64,000 nt of DNA, from NCBI RefSeq assembly GCF_000002235.5, contig NW_022145611.1:7714242-7778241 (forward strand), given 5' to 3'. How positions within the stretch are numbered: position 1 is the stretch's first letter; each line of letters begins with the position of its first letter. The position numbers and the translations under genes were made by a program. The stretch comes from Strongylocentrotus purpuratus. Lineage: Eukaryota > Echinodermata > Echinoidea > Camarodonta > Strongylocentrotidae. The notes below the pieces were generated by a model. It was not told the origin of the DNA, ran no database searches, and worked only from the letters and a program-made list of their open reading frames with translations. Of this stretch, positions 45,896 to 59,300 are shown piece by piece.

Positions 45896-48800
45896 TTAGT
45901 TAGAATCGAGAAGGGACCGCCTCATAGAGAGTAGAAAGGATGAAAGTGAGGAGACCACCGATGCATCCCTAACCTCTAACGGTAATTCATCCCATACCCG
46001 AGGAAATCTCCGGGAAGCGGACAGGAACAGGGCCTGTGTTCGTGATTGCTGATGAATGAAGGACAGTGTAAAGAGGCGTCTCTTGCTAATGGCTATGTTT
46101 TCTATTAGTGTTTCACAGTCACAACAAAAGTACAGACATTTGAAGGTAAATGAACATAAAAGATAATCTCTACGAGCTGACAAGGTAGACCAGTTGAGAA
46201 CCCTTAACCTTTCTTCATACGGCATTTCTCCTCTTCTCTGTTTAAGAGCAACGCGCGTTGCTATACGTTGGATTCTTTCTAATTGTTGTGTTTGTTTTAG
46301 GGTATTGGGATGCCATGCAGGGATGCCATATTCAAGTATTGGCAGTACCAAGGCCTTAGAGGGCAAATATAGCAGAGGTGGACGAACCACGGGCTACAAC
46401 TCTTATAAACCCAAGAAGACGACTCGCGCGTGCAGTAATTGCATCAACCTGAATGTTCCAAGAGAGGTTTGAACCTATTACAATACCAAGATATTTGTAA
46501 GAAGTGACAGAAGAAAGCAGTGTGTCACCCAGGGTATAGACGGCATTTTGGATGTTCCGCTTCCTAGTTATATGCATCACTTTCGTTTTGGATGGATTGA
46601 ATGACATGCCATTTGTAATTGTCCATTGATGGAGTGAGTCTAAGTCATGTTGCAATTGCATTTCATCATCGTGTGAACGAATTGTACGAAACAGTAACAT
46701 ATCGTCAGCAAAAAGAAAAAGATCGGAGGAAACATCAGAGATAACATTGTTGACAAATAGATTAAAAAGTAGCGGTCCAATTACACTACCCTGGGGCACA
46801 CCAGAAGGGACATTACTCCAAGAAGAGAGAGAACCCAGGAACATTACTCTTTGGAGCCGATTTGATAGAAAGGAACGTACCCACTTCCATATGTTACCAC
46901 GAATATTGTACTGGGTTGCTAACTTGGATAGGAGGATATTGTGAGGCATTCTATCAAAAGCCTTTGACATGTCAAGAAAAATTGCATCAATGTGTGGAGG
47001 GCGTGGTTTGTCTAGTGAGGCTGCCCAATTATGTACCAAGTTTACAAGTTGTGTTACACAATTTTTACCTTTAGTGAATCCATGTTGGTGTTTACTCATC
47101 AGACCGTATAACCCTACATGTTCCTGTATGCAGTTGACTACAAGTTTCTCTAGAACTTTACATAACACAGAAGTAAGGGCTACTGGGCGGTAGTTAGAGA
47201 CCAACGACCTATCACCATTCTTGAATACAGGAGTAATATGGGATTTTCTCCATGAAGAAGGAACTTTACCACAACTCAGAGATGCATTGAACAGAATTGA
47301 CAAGGGATGTGAAATTTCAGAAGCTACTTTAGAGAGAACATTTGGTGAAATACCGTCTGGCCCAGGAGATTTATTTACAGGTAATCTGGAGAGAGCTGAG
47401 CTGACATCTGTATCAGATACTGTTAAACGATTAAGTTCAGTGATAGGCAAGGTGCACTCAGGAGCTTCAGTAGGTAGAGTAGAAGGAGGGGAAAAAACTG
47501 AAGAGAAATGAGAATTGAAAGCTGCAGCTATATCATCTGGTTGAGTAAACTGTGCTTCATTATACTTAAATTTAGGAGGAGGTAGTGATTGTTTACGACT
47601 ACGTACAAATGACCAAAAACTCTTCCTGTTGTCTTTACGTGCAAATAACGTGTTAACATAAGTCCAGTAAGCTTTCCTTGTGAGGGTTTTCACCTGATTC
47701 CTAATAGTTTTGTATGTAACCCAGTCAGTAGGAGCTTTAGTTCTTTTAGCGTTTCTGAACAGACAGTGTTTCTTAGAAATAAGTTTCTTGAGTTCAGCTG
47801 TGATCCATGGTGAGCATTTGGATTTACGCTTAGATGATTGTGGAATCGATTCTTTAATTGCTGCATTAAAAAGATCTAAGAATAGTTCAGAACTTTCTTC
47901 AACATTACAAGGGTCTAGAAATGAGTTCCAGGGAATGAGATGAAGAAGAGTCCGCAGGTGGTCAAAGTCTCCCTTGTTGACATGTAGGAAAGACCGGAGA
48001 ACAGAAGGCATTGGAGCGGGCTGCGATGAGCGAAGACGAACGCAAACAGCCAAATGGTCCGATTCCACAGGATTGGCCATAGTATGAACATTTGTTATGG
48101 CATGGTCACGATTGGTCAATACTAAGTCTATGAGTGACCCTGAATAGACATTCGTAGCGGTCAGACGAGTAGGAGAAGCTACCATTTGAGTGAGATCGAA
48201 GTCATTCATGAAAGATGACAAATGGGTCCGGTTGTTTGAAAGAACATTAGGGGACATGTCGACGTTGAGGTCCCCTAGGAGAAGAAGCCCATCGTAGTCA
48301 TCGGATTTCACAGAATCCAGCTCAGCTTGTAGCAACTCCCAATATGATGCGTTGCTGTTTGGAGGCCTATACAGAACGCCAATAAGCCACGAGTCAGAGC
48401 CATTCTTGAACGTGGCCCAGATTAATTCTAAGGTGTCGTTGTGGATGCTCTTCCGGTCGGGTTTCAGATGCCGATGGAGTGCCAGCAGAACACCCCCTCC
48501 TCGTCGATTATCAGCGCGATCACGTCGAAAAACAAGGTATTCATTCGGAAACCCCAGTGACGCATCATAAATATCTTCAGTAAGCCATGTCTCGTTTATA
48601 CAAATGATATCTGGTTTGGTGGTGCATATATATGACTCAAGTTCAGGTATCTTTGAACGCAAACTTCTTGCATTAAGTAAAGTACAACTCAGAAGTTTGC
48701 TTGTCGTGGGGCGGGGTGGATCAGGGGCAGTGACCTCAAATAAACCCCCATGAGGTCCCGGGTTAGATTCGACATCCCCACAAGAAAAGATTTCTACTTG

Positions 48801-48983
48801 AAAAGTGGATGTTGTATTGGAGTAATGGGGTATTCTCCTCCCAACAAAACGCCTATTCAAGCAAGAGTTAATTTCTCGGGGATGGACCTCTGAAGAAAAG
48901 AAGTAATCTTGTTGATTGGGCTTATTCCACCCAGTCTGCACTCCGCATATAAGGGCACAAAGGAGATAACAATGTAGCTCCAT
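45896..48983 (-). pseudogene. LINE endonuclease/reverse transcriptase, with one frameshift
   Basis: The main frame (48983-46356, 875 codons) has a hydrophobic N-terminus, a 2A-like motif (residues 70-77), and an apurinic-type endonuclease (N104 in LLNARSL, E131 in INETWL, GDLNVD, SDHLAV). It then has reverse-transcriptase blocks: VSNYRPVALTSVLCKVLEKL, FLDMSKAFDRM, GVPQGSVIGPLLFN and the catalytic FADD at about 758-761. It stops early at 46356, while the natural C-terminal part (LPILEYGIPAW onward) continues in another frame from 46390 to 45896. A small indel near 46360-46385 separates them. Apart from this break the reading frame is intact, so the insertion is young. It is not expected to make a full-length enzyme. 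Confidence 0.88.
48753..48776 (-). other. 2A-like ribosome-skipping motif in the LINE frame
   Basis: Codons 70-77 of the LINE frame read DVESNPGP, preceded by FSCG, matching the 2A consensus D(V/I)ExNPGP exactly. In 2A peptides the ribosome fails to join the final Gly and Pro and continues, giving two products. Here that would release an N-terminal piece of 76 residues with a hydrophobic start and begin the main protein at Pro77. 2A-like sequences are known in sea-urchin non-LTR retrotransposons. Activity here is inferred from the motif. Confidence 0.85.
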
Positions 48984-49052
48984 TCTTAAGTACTTAACTC
49001 ACAGTTCTGAAGGCACAGTAGACTTTAACAATCCTTTGTTCAGCTGACAAGG

Positions 49053-49328
49053 TTAAGTGAACATCTCCAGGCAGCCAAGTATCATGGCTGCCAATGTAGA
49101 ATCAGATACAGTACTACCTGGAAAGTTATCTCCACTTATATCTTCTTCTTCCTGTCTTGAAATCAACTGAAATTTGTCCTGCCGGATCCTTGCTATAGAA
49201 TCAAACTTCAGTCCACAATTGGAAACAGCATATGTAGGAGAACTATACAAAAAATTGCAAAAGCTACAGAGCTCACGAGTGTATGTCATGCACTCTTTAC
49301 CGTAGTAGTAATGTTTTAATGTCATCAT
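49053..49328 (-). CDS. Short open frame upstream of the LINE main frame
   Basis: 91 codons ending 69 bases before the start of the main frame, in the position expected for the end of a LINE ORF1. It has scattered cysteines near the start (KECMTYTRELCSFCNF) and an acidic stretch. I recognise no family. It could equally be a chance frame in the 5' UTR. Confidence 0.25.
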   Translation of the reverse strand: MMTLKHYYYGKECMTYTRELCSFCNFLYSSPTYAVSNCGLKFDSIARIRQDKFQLISRQEEEDISGDNFPGSTVSDSTLAAMILGCLEMFT

Positions 49329-49334
49329 TTATTA

Positions 49335-50300
49335 TCATTATATTGTATACACATTACAAAACTTGTGATATTTTATTATGTTGTATTCTTGAAATGTAAT
49401 TTGACCCCCTCCCCTCTTCCCCTCCTCTTTCTGTTTCTCTCTCTCTCTTTCTCTCTCCTTCTCTCTCAATATGATTGTGGTTTTTATTCTCATGTAAACC
49501 CATCGAATTCTGTTTTTTTTTTCACGAACCCTTTATCAAGCCAAAACCAACACTTCTTTATTTAGTCATTTTTTAAACACTCAGCCCTATCTTTCTCTTT
49601 CTTTCTGCTATCATTTTTTATTACATAAATGCCAATCAAGAAAAAAAGAACAAACACATTTAACTGTAGAAGTATTTATAATTAGTATAACAAACTATTT
49701 TTTTCTTCAGTATTTAGTACTCCAATCTCTTAAATTATGCCATGAACATATAACAATATGTAATAGAACATCAGTACCTATATACATTTCATTGATATTT
49801 GAAGTGATACTTGTCTACATAAAACCGATTTTTACTAGCAATACGATGCATTATACAGTGTCTGTCAATAATTCTATAATTCCAGTTCAAGACAAACTAC
49901 AAATCTACATTTCGTATATATACATGCTATTATAACAACAATTTGGAAAGTCTGCAAACTGAACTAAATCATTTCAAACTTTAATAATTATGAATGCAGC
50001 ATTAGGTAATTGTTTTTGATAAATTCAGATTACCTACTAAAATTGTATTTTTTCTTATATCATAACATTCGTATAAAGCAAAAAACAAATTAATGACATG
50101 AAGGAGTCTATATGAACTATGAAACATCACTATAATATTAATAATAGAATATGCAGGACTGCACTCAATAATTGATAGGTTTTTACCACTATTAAAATGG
50201 AAATATCATGCAAAATTGTATTATGTACAAGAATTTTTTTTAATTTTCCTTATCGATTTCTCTAGTATAGAATTCAATCAGTCCGTTCATTTCAAGAATA
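49335..50300. other. AT-rich 3' flank of the phospholipase gene
   Basis: Probably includes the 3' UTR of the minus-strand phospholipase gene. A possible variant signal (ATTAAA on the minus strand) lies near 50234-50239. A CT-rich patch is at 49405-49465. No gene was recognised. Confidence 0.3.
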
Positions 50301-50304
50301 CTTT

Positions 50305-53300
50305 TTAGTCCCTGAGTAAATCTATAATGCACAGGAGACAGAAAACAAACACGCGAGAGAAGTGAGTGATGCTGGCACCGCCCTCAGCCGGAGGGGCGGG
50401 TGTTGTGGCCTCCCAATATTCAGGTTGGCTGTTCAGGTTTGTGTAGATGTAAGGGAACTCCTGCAAAATGAAATATGATAAAACATAATTTAAAAAAACA
50501 TAAGAGAGTGAGTCGCTTGTATCGTGGCAACCCTATAGCATCTGGAGTATTAAAGTCTCCCCCCCCCCCCCCCCGCTCCGGATTAAAGGCCATGAATAAA
50601 ATCAATACCATCCGCAATATTATTTGTAGAGGTGTCGTGGTCGAGTGGATACGTCGCCGGACTGTCGAGCACAAGGTCCGCGGCTCGAGTCCCGCCGCGG
50701 CACTAGTGTCCTTTGGCAATACATTGATCTACTGTCACACTCAACCCAGGTGATGTAAATGGTACCTGGCAGGAATTAATTCCTTGAAATGCTGGGGCGC
50801 TGTTTAAATGGCAGCTACGCTAAAGTCGGGGTAATAATAAATGCGCCTCGGAATAGAATTATCTAGATAGACGGCGCTATAGAAATGCCTATTATTATTA
50901 TTATTATTAAACCATGCAGAGTTGCCCCAGATTCGTTACACCCACAGTCACTTGGGTGATATGGGGAGGATGCCGCCCCGATATATCAATGTATGGATAC
51001 GCCACAGTAATACCGCACTCAGCTTAAAACATACATTTATACTTATTTGGTAAATGTCTAGATAATTATTAATCGCAACTTATTTGCGATTGATATCAAT
51101 TGCATCTATGTACCTAAGAGATAAGAGACTACAAAGTTGTGATTGATTTGAGCACTTGCGATTGATTTGGATCAATCGCAGCTTTTTATAAGACGGGGCC
51201 CTGATTTACGTAATAGTTGGATGATCAAAATTCCATAATTACAGAATTCACCCATTGTAATTTAATACTTTAACAAACGAAGACCCTCATCCGTTAAAGC
51301 CCACGTCATTCACATTCGTAGCATAAACGATATACTTCTATTCCTATACGAAAATCCGTTGCACAATTATGATTTCTAATAATGTATGCTCCATGCATGA
51401 CATACTATAAAAAGCACTTTATAAAACAAATAAGTAGTTTCCACGACTGAGATAGATGTTAAAACAGTGATACATAAAAGGAAATAAATGGATAAGTGTA
51501 ATTTACTTCAGTTGGGCAAGAGATATCGGTCACTGTAGGATCCCAAGTCACACGTTTGTTTCCAACAGGTTCGATCTATAATAAGACAAATTATAATACA
51601 GTGTATAGTTGATGCGATGGAGTTATCAGAAACAAACAAAAAATAACAGAGACTCACTATGAATATGACGGACAAAGAAAGCGGACAAAATAAACAGTTC
51701 CTCAGGTAGACAAAGGAACATTATGTAAAATGGTGAATGTGCATGTGACACCTGTTCTACACATTTTTATATAATAGCAGTGAAGGGATGTTCCTTTCTA
51801 TACCTGAGGAACTGTATATTTTGTCCGCTTTCTTTGTCAGTCATATTCATAGTGACTAAAGCTTCGGTCACAAATGCCATTACGAACTGCTACGAACGCC
51901 GTACGAACGATTTTCAGACAATGGAAATTCGGGAAGACAATGGAAAAAAAGGAGATTCGTACGAAATAATCGTTCGTACGAACCTTTGTGACACTAGCTC
52001 ACACTCACTTTGAACATTACGTGAATAGACCATTTTCGTAACGTAACACTATCTATAAATGCACACGTCCTTGCGAAGTGCCTGGATACGAATTATTTCA
52101 TTCATCTGTCATGAATAATTTTATTTCATTAGTCAGAATGCGAACTGCATACATTAGTTGTTGCCAGGTAAGACAAATATTATGGCTTTCCCTACGTAAC
52201 AACACGTAATACAAACATTTTGCATTATAGTAACTATTCATAACAGGTGAATGAAATATTTGTATTGAAGCACTTCACAAAAACGTTTGCATTCAATTTG
52301 GTTACATTAGAAAACTGGTATATTAAGTAACAAAATCATAGGGTTGACTATGCATTCTCCCCTTGTTTTCAGAATGAGTCAACACTACTCTTTTAACGTT
52401 ATTTCAATAACGATGATGATGTGATGATGATGATGATGATGGGGGTGGTGGTGGTGTTGTTGGTGGTGGTGATGATGGTGGTGGTGATGGTGGTGGTGGT
52501 GGTGGTGATGGTGAGGATGATGATGGTGGTGGTGGTGGTGGTGGTGGTGGTGGTGGTGATGGTGATTCATAGCATTCACATGGCGCCATGTACCTCAAAG
52601 AAAAAACATTCAAAAGCGCAAGGCTCCTACAATGAATGCAGTATTTACACATTTTGTTGATATAGGTAAGTTTTGAGGAGTGGATTTTAAATAGAATTTA
52701 CACTACGATTGCAGAGACAATTATACAATTGTTGCAGACTAACCACTTCGTGACTATTATCATGATTATTGACAGTGCGATCCTGCTTTAATGTCTCCTT
52801 TACTTTTACACTACGTTCATACAGGTGATTTCACACGATTTAATGTATTTTCTATGGCTACAATGACATCACATGCTGAATTTGAAACACTTTCAGAGTA
52901 TGAGAGTGTGTAAAATGGTAAAATGTGTTGTTATGTAGTATTCATACTGTTTTAATATAGGGACACTGTAATCGAATTTAATTTGCGAAAATGCAATGCA
53001 CTTTTACTGTCATACGTCAAACTTCAAAAAAGAAACGGGAAATTTGTTTTACGATATTTCATATTTAGATCATCATCGAATATATGATTTTGTGATTTAA
53101 AACTAAACGGACTAAGATTGTTGTAGAGCCAAGCCTATCTTAAATGCCACCTCTATATAAAGACCGCCTGTCTATAATGGTCAACTGTGTTGTCTTCCTC
53201 TGAGAAGAAACATGTGTTGGAAGACCTGTCTAGACAAGCCATCTGTGGCCAGCTTTCATGTTCCCCTTGGGAGGACTTTATAGACAGGTTTGACTTTATA

Positions 53301-56300
53301 AACTAAAGAAGAATGCGTACCATGTTATTCCAAAGTTCGATTCCACACTGCGCATGCCCCTTTGCACTGAAATGAAAGCAATCTGGGGCAAAGTATGAGA
53401 AATCTGGGTCTCCATCCTGCAAGATAAAATCATTAGCATACATCAATCATATGGGTAAACAATCAAACGGGTGATTCCTAATTATCATTTACGTGTACAC
53501 CAGACCATCGATATAAGTATGGCTTCTCTTTGATAATTTTGGAGTGATGCATTGGAAAATAGACTTATGCTCAGTTAAATAAACAAATTATTAGTAAAGT
53601 AATTTTAGTTATAAATTAGATTGTGGATAAAATTGTTAATCATCTGCAGTTCCAATCAAAATCTAATAAATTTTCAGAAATGAAAAATTATCAAAGATCA
53701 ATCATCTTATGGGAAAACAATTAATTAATGTTTCAATCATGAAAAATCAGGACATTTTTATACATATATTTTTCGGAAGCCACGTTATATTATTTGAATA
53801 AATTATTAAAAAAAAAAAAAAAAGAGGAGCACTATATTTTGAAGCTTCTTCTAAGAGCAGAGAAAGAAAAGGAAAACCAAGTCAGATGACACAAAGTTCC
53901 AATAACAATTTTTATATTTGGGATAGCTTTTACATTGGCTCTTTTATCTGATATTTTTCTTGTTTACTTCCCTTTTTTTTGGGAGGGGGGGGGGGGGAGT
54001 GAGTAATACTTTTTCATCGTAGACGGGGCCCAGGGAACGCGGTATAATATACCATTCAATTGATGACCTCTATTTTGATGTCAAGTTTTAGATCCCTATT
54101 TACCTCTGTCATAGGCACGGCTGTCTCTTGAAGAAAAGGTTGTAAAACCACCGTGAAGTCGTCTTTGTCGTCATACTGCCCACTGTTAATATCCTCCGTT
54201 AGTTTCACCTAAGTTAGAAGTGATATAAAGATTTATTCGTGATAAAGCATGATAGCAGATATCGAGTTTAACATAGCTTGTTTAAACATTTATTTGATTG
54301 AAATGCACATTAAGATGTGAAAACAATCAATAGAGAAACGGTTAAGGGTTGCCTACTGCGACTATTTATCTTAATATTATCTTCATAAGGCGTTGTCCCA
54401 TTGTTGTATTGACTTATTAAAAACGTAAATACCAAAGTCGCCCTTTAATTAGGCTAATTAGCTTTAACTGCCCAATAAAAGTCCAACAGGCGCACCTTAA
54501 TCTTAATGCATCATTTAAAGGCCCACCTGATCGCAAAGGTAACTTTCAAAAGTTACATGGCTGATGGTTGATACCAAATAAAAGGTTACTTTATGTTCAA
54601 ATAATGGTATCCTTCTCTTTACAACGGCGTATTAATTGTAACGATAAGATGTACCTGATATTGTCTGTTCATGGCTTCGAATTCTGCCAGCTCATCAGGA
54701 GTCAAGAACATCCCACACGAACAAACCCCCCTGTTATGGTTCCAAAAAGATTTCTCATATCAATTCTCGGTACGATAATAATAGAAATAACAACAATAAA
54801 AATAATCGGTCAAATTATATAGTGCAGCTACTATAATTATGAATATACTCAGGATGAATATACTCTACTCCGCTTAATTAACATCAACATTTGAATGGTC
54901 AGTTGCTCTACTTTTGCAATGTTCTTTCAGAGCGTGAACGGTATGATTCATATTGTATATCATCTAAAAGAGGATTAATTTATGTTTATTCTGACATAAT
55001 TACAAAGGATATATTTATATCAAATATTTATTTGAAAATCTTCATTATAATTAGTGTCCACTTTTGTTTTGCTGAGTGCATGTAAAAACAACATTGAGGT
55101 TGTAACTCTCAACTCACTGATGGATAAAATCGCATATTGTGCTACTCAAAATCTCCACTTGGTAAACTTGTAAGAGTCCCACTACATTGACGATTGTCCT
55201 CGGCATCTAAAGAGTGTGCAGAAAGTAATCTCATTGTAAGGTAATGGCAAAGTTAAAATGAAAGATATTTAAAGAGAAGGTTGAGTTCCGGAGAGAGGTG
55301 AAAAATAATTGGTGAGCGTTGTCATTATTATTATGCAAGTGTGGACGAAGATCAGAGAAAAAATTTTACCTGACAAGCATGGCTCTTCAAATGCCTTCAC
55401 ATTCTAAATATGACAAATAACAGCTTAAAAATAATGCCAGATTTTTATGCCTCATGTTTGTGTAGTCCCAGGGGCGTACGCAGGAATTTTTCAAGGGGGG
55501 GGTTTTAAAATATTTTGCTCCCGAAAATTTGAAAATCGCGCCGGCCGAAAAGTCGCTCAGTGGGGGGGGGGGGGGGGGGGGGGGGGGGGGTAAGCGGACA
55601 CTTTTTTTTTTTTTTTTTTGGAGGTTAAAAAAAAATCGCAACGACTCAGCCGGCCGAAAAGTCGCTCAACGGTGCGATATAGGACTAAGGAATAAAGGAT
55701 ATTCATTTCGTGATTATACTATCCTGACATTGAGTGCAAACCGTCATACACACACACACACACACACACAAAGCCATGCTTGATTCCAGGGGCGTACGCA
55801 GAATTTTTCAAGGGGGGGGGGGGTTTAAAATCGGCCCCAAAATTTCGCAACGACTCAGCCGGCCGAAAAGTCGCTCAGTGGGGGGGGAGGGGGTAAGAGG
55901 TCACTTTTTTTTTGTGGTCCCCGAAAAATCGCAACCGACTCAGCCAGCCGCTGAATAAGCGGGGGGGGGGGGGGGGGGGAAGAGGACACTTTTTTTTTTT
56001 TTGGTCTCGAAATTTGAAAATTTGACATGTTTTTCGTTGGGGGGGGGGGGTAAGGTCATGGGCATAATTTTTTTATTTTTTTATAATTAAAAAAAAAAAA
56101 CCCAAAGGGGGGGGGGGGGGTTTAGGGGGGTTTACACACATAAAAATACCAAAGGGGGGGGGGGGAGAGGACACGTTTTTTGTTTTTTTTTGGTCTCGAA
56201 ATTTGAAAATTTGACATGTTTTTCGTTGGGGGGGGGGGGGGGGGTAAGGTCATGGGCATAATTTTTTTATTTTTTTATAATTAAAAAAAAAAAACCCAAA

Positions 56301-59300
56301 GGGGGGGGGGGGTTTAGGGGGGTTTACACACATAAAAATACCAAAGGGGGGGGGGGGGAGAGGACACGTTTTTTGTTTTTTTTTGGTCTCGAAATTTGAA
56401 AATTTGACATGTTTTTCGTTGGGGGGGGGGGGTAAGGTCATGGGCATAATTTTTTTATTTTTTTATAATTAAAAAAAAAAAACCCAAAGGGGGGGGGTTT
56501 AGGGGGGTTTACACACATAAAAATACCAAAGGGGGGGGGGGGGAGAGGACACGTTTTTTGTTTTTTTTGGTCTCGAAATTTGGAAATTTGACATGTTTTT
56601 CGTTGGGGGGGGGGGGGGGGGTAAGGTCATGGGCATAATTTTTTTTATTTTTTATAATTAAAAAAAAAAACCCAAAGGGGGGGGGGGTTTTAAAGGGGTT
56701 TTAGGGGGGTTTACACACATAAAAATACCAAAGGGGGGATTCAACCCCCAACCCCCCCCCCCCCTTGCGTACGCCCCTGCTTGATTCTTCTTATAATTAA
56801 GATCACTACAGCGAAAAGACATGAATGGATATAATATTTGACTGATAGGATGATGCCCATACTATTGACTTTGAAACAAATTTCTGGCCACGGAAGGTGA
56901 AAGAATCCATTTGGATTAAAATGATTAATGCTTCACTGGAGTTATTTTCTGGCTATTCACTATAGTGCCCATCTTCCTGTCAGCAAGAGACTGCATGTGT
57001 GAGGATTGTTTATTATTGTTATTATCATTGTTATTATTATTGCTATTATCATTATTACTAATAGTAATAATCATTTTGCATTACAATGACCAAAAACAAT
57101 GTCAAAGATATTTCAATGCTTATTTCTGTTATATCATTACGTTTATTATTGTCTGTCGTTGTTTATATTATGTGAAAAGAAATGAAAAATAAATTCTTCT
57201 GTCATAGAGCTACTACTTACTTAATTACTTACTTAATATTATTATCATCATTATTATTACTACCACTGCTACTACTATCATTATTGTTGTCGTTGTAGAT
57301 GTTATTGCTCCTGCTGATTAAGTTTTTTTTTAAAATTATGTGTTTATTAAGAAATCAAAACATAACATATACAAACTTTCGAAGGAAATACACAAAATTA
57401 ATGACAAATTAAGATATTTACAAACATAAATAATTTGTTTTACTATACCTGGTCATGCAGAGTCATTAGCGACTCGTGAATGAAGTTGACGTAGTTGTCA
57501 GACGCGTAGTACACAATGTTTTTGCACCAGGCGCACAGGTCGTTTCCTCCGATGAAGAGCGTCACCACTTTCCAGTCGTTCTCGTAGTCGATGTTGGGAT
57601 CGGCTTTCATCTTTTCGATCAACCAGTCCGCCTGATGAGGCATGTCACTGAGAATAGATGATATTAAAAGGTATTGTTTTCAGTAGACTGGGAGCACTTT
57701 CTGTCAAAAGTCGTATTGATATCAATTTAGTTTAACAATGGCAATCTCCTATTTGAAATAGGCGATTGAAATTGTGTGATTGGTTGGAGGACTTGAATTC
57801 TTTATTCAATGGGTCCAGTTCGCGGATGTTTTAGAATTGGCATTTTACAATGTTTAGGTTTGCCACAGACTTTGTCGACATGGCAAGACCGGCATGTTAT
57901 AGGCAGCCTTACTTCTTAATTCTTTTCTTATGAAAGGCAAGTTAAAAGGAAAAACTAAAACAACGTAATAATGAGCTGAAATGCAAATGTTTATTTTGTG
58001 TGTTTTTAAGGGCGGTTGTATTAAGGGGTAGCTTTATAAAACAAATCTCGCTGCAGCAATTATTGAATATGAGCATACATGTCAATTAAAACATAAAGTA
58101 AGGGCCCTCATACGCCAAAAGCCATGCAAAAAATGATTTTGGCCGATAAAAAGGCAAATAACTTTGAGGAAAAATGATTGTATCATACTTAGCCTTGTCC
58201 CCGGGGTAGCCGACGTTCATGCCCGCTTCATCGGAGTCCCATCGACCTGTCCCCCATCCGTACCCCTTCAGAGCAGGGTTAAACTTCCGCAAAACATCTG
58301 TATACAATTTATGAGCGTTAACAATTCCGTAATGAAAAGAACTTAAGCATATCTACACTAGTTAGGCCAGGAGTGATTAGACCTCCCTGCGTGGTCACTG
58401 ACAGGTGGTTACCTCATCAAATCAGCTCTCGATTAAAAAAGAAGGAGGGGACAATGGGGGACCAATGGGTACCGCTTAGGAATTGTTTGCTATATAGAGG
58501 CATACATAGTGCAGTCCCGCTTTAGAGATTTTAAAGATATGGACATCATTCTTGTACTGGAAGTATGATCCGTTTGCTCGAAATACATTTCATTGATATT
58601 GGATATTCATATTTTGTGTATTGGTTGAAAAAAGGGATAGTGTCGTTTTCATCTCAGCATTTTTTCATTAGCAAATGACTGGATTGATAAATTTGAAGTA
58701 AATTTATGTTGATCATGCCTTGCTAATACAAGTCACAGAATATCAACTCGCTTCCGTCAAGTCGATGATTATAGGAAACAAACTGCTCTTAAAATAACAA
58801 GAATAAAAGGATTCGTTACAAAAAAGGACAGTGTAGTGCTTGATGTTGAATATTTACATCATCATTTTTTGTATGAAAGCATTAACATATCCTGACTGTA
58901 ATAATATTGTAAAATAAAAGTTTTCTTGACACTTACTGGCTAAAGTTGGATTTGTTTCAAAACCTTCATCTCCTCCGTGACTGGAATGTAAGGAAAGGAA
59001 GAAAGTTTTGTTCTCAATATATAGGATAAACCGCAAACATCGTTTTACAAACTATTGTAGAATTAAAGCATACTCCATGTAACAGAATGTGTATCAGAGT
59101 GAAATTAGCATCTCGTGCCTATCATATAATATTTGTATTACTATGTTAGGAAGAACCTTCAACAAGACAGTATGTTATTCATGTAATTACGACAGGAGGT
59201 CTCCAATTGACTATAATTTCATACTCAATTATAAGATGTGTTAAAAAAGATAAAGAAACAACTTTATAACATATTTTCACGTATTAGTTAAATGTCAGTC

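Larger units (their letters stand above)
44982..49330 (-). mobile_element. Nearly complete CR1-like LINE
   Basis: A long minus-strand element: a possible 5' open frame (49328-49053), an endonuclease/reverse-transcriptase region (48983-45896), a 3' UTR of about 900 bases and an AAT-triplet tail at 44982-45003. It lies between the SYNJ2BP-like and phospholipase genes and shares their orientation. Endonuclease plus reverse transcriptase without an RNase H domain, and a microsatellite tail, fit the CR1/L2 group. The 5' boundary is approximate. No target duplication was resolved. Confidence 0.85.

Noticed and set aside
50633..50705. A functional Leu- or Ser-type tRNA gene
   Set aside because: The tRNA-like head continues into a SINE body with an ATT-triplet tail, also present as a fragment at 59810.
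52385..52660. Poly-His, poly-Pro and poly-Val open frames
   Set aside because: They are translations of a GAT/GGT triplet microsatellite, with no other coding evidence.
58189..58200. A GC-AG intron at exon 7 of the phospholipase gene
   Set aside because: AAG-GCTAAG looked like a GC donor, but using GT two codons later (GTATGA) restores the phase needed by the next exon and the expected protein sequence.
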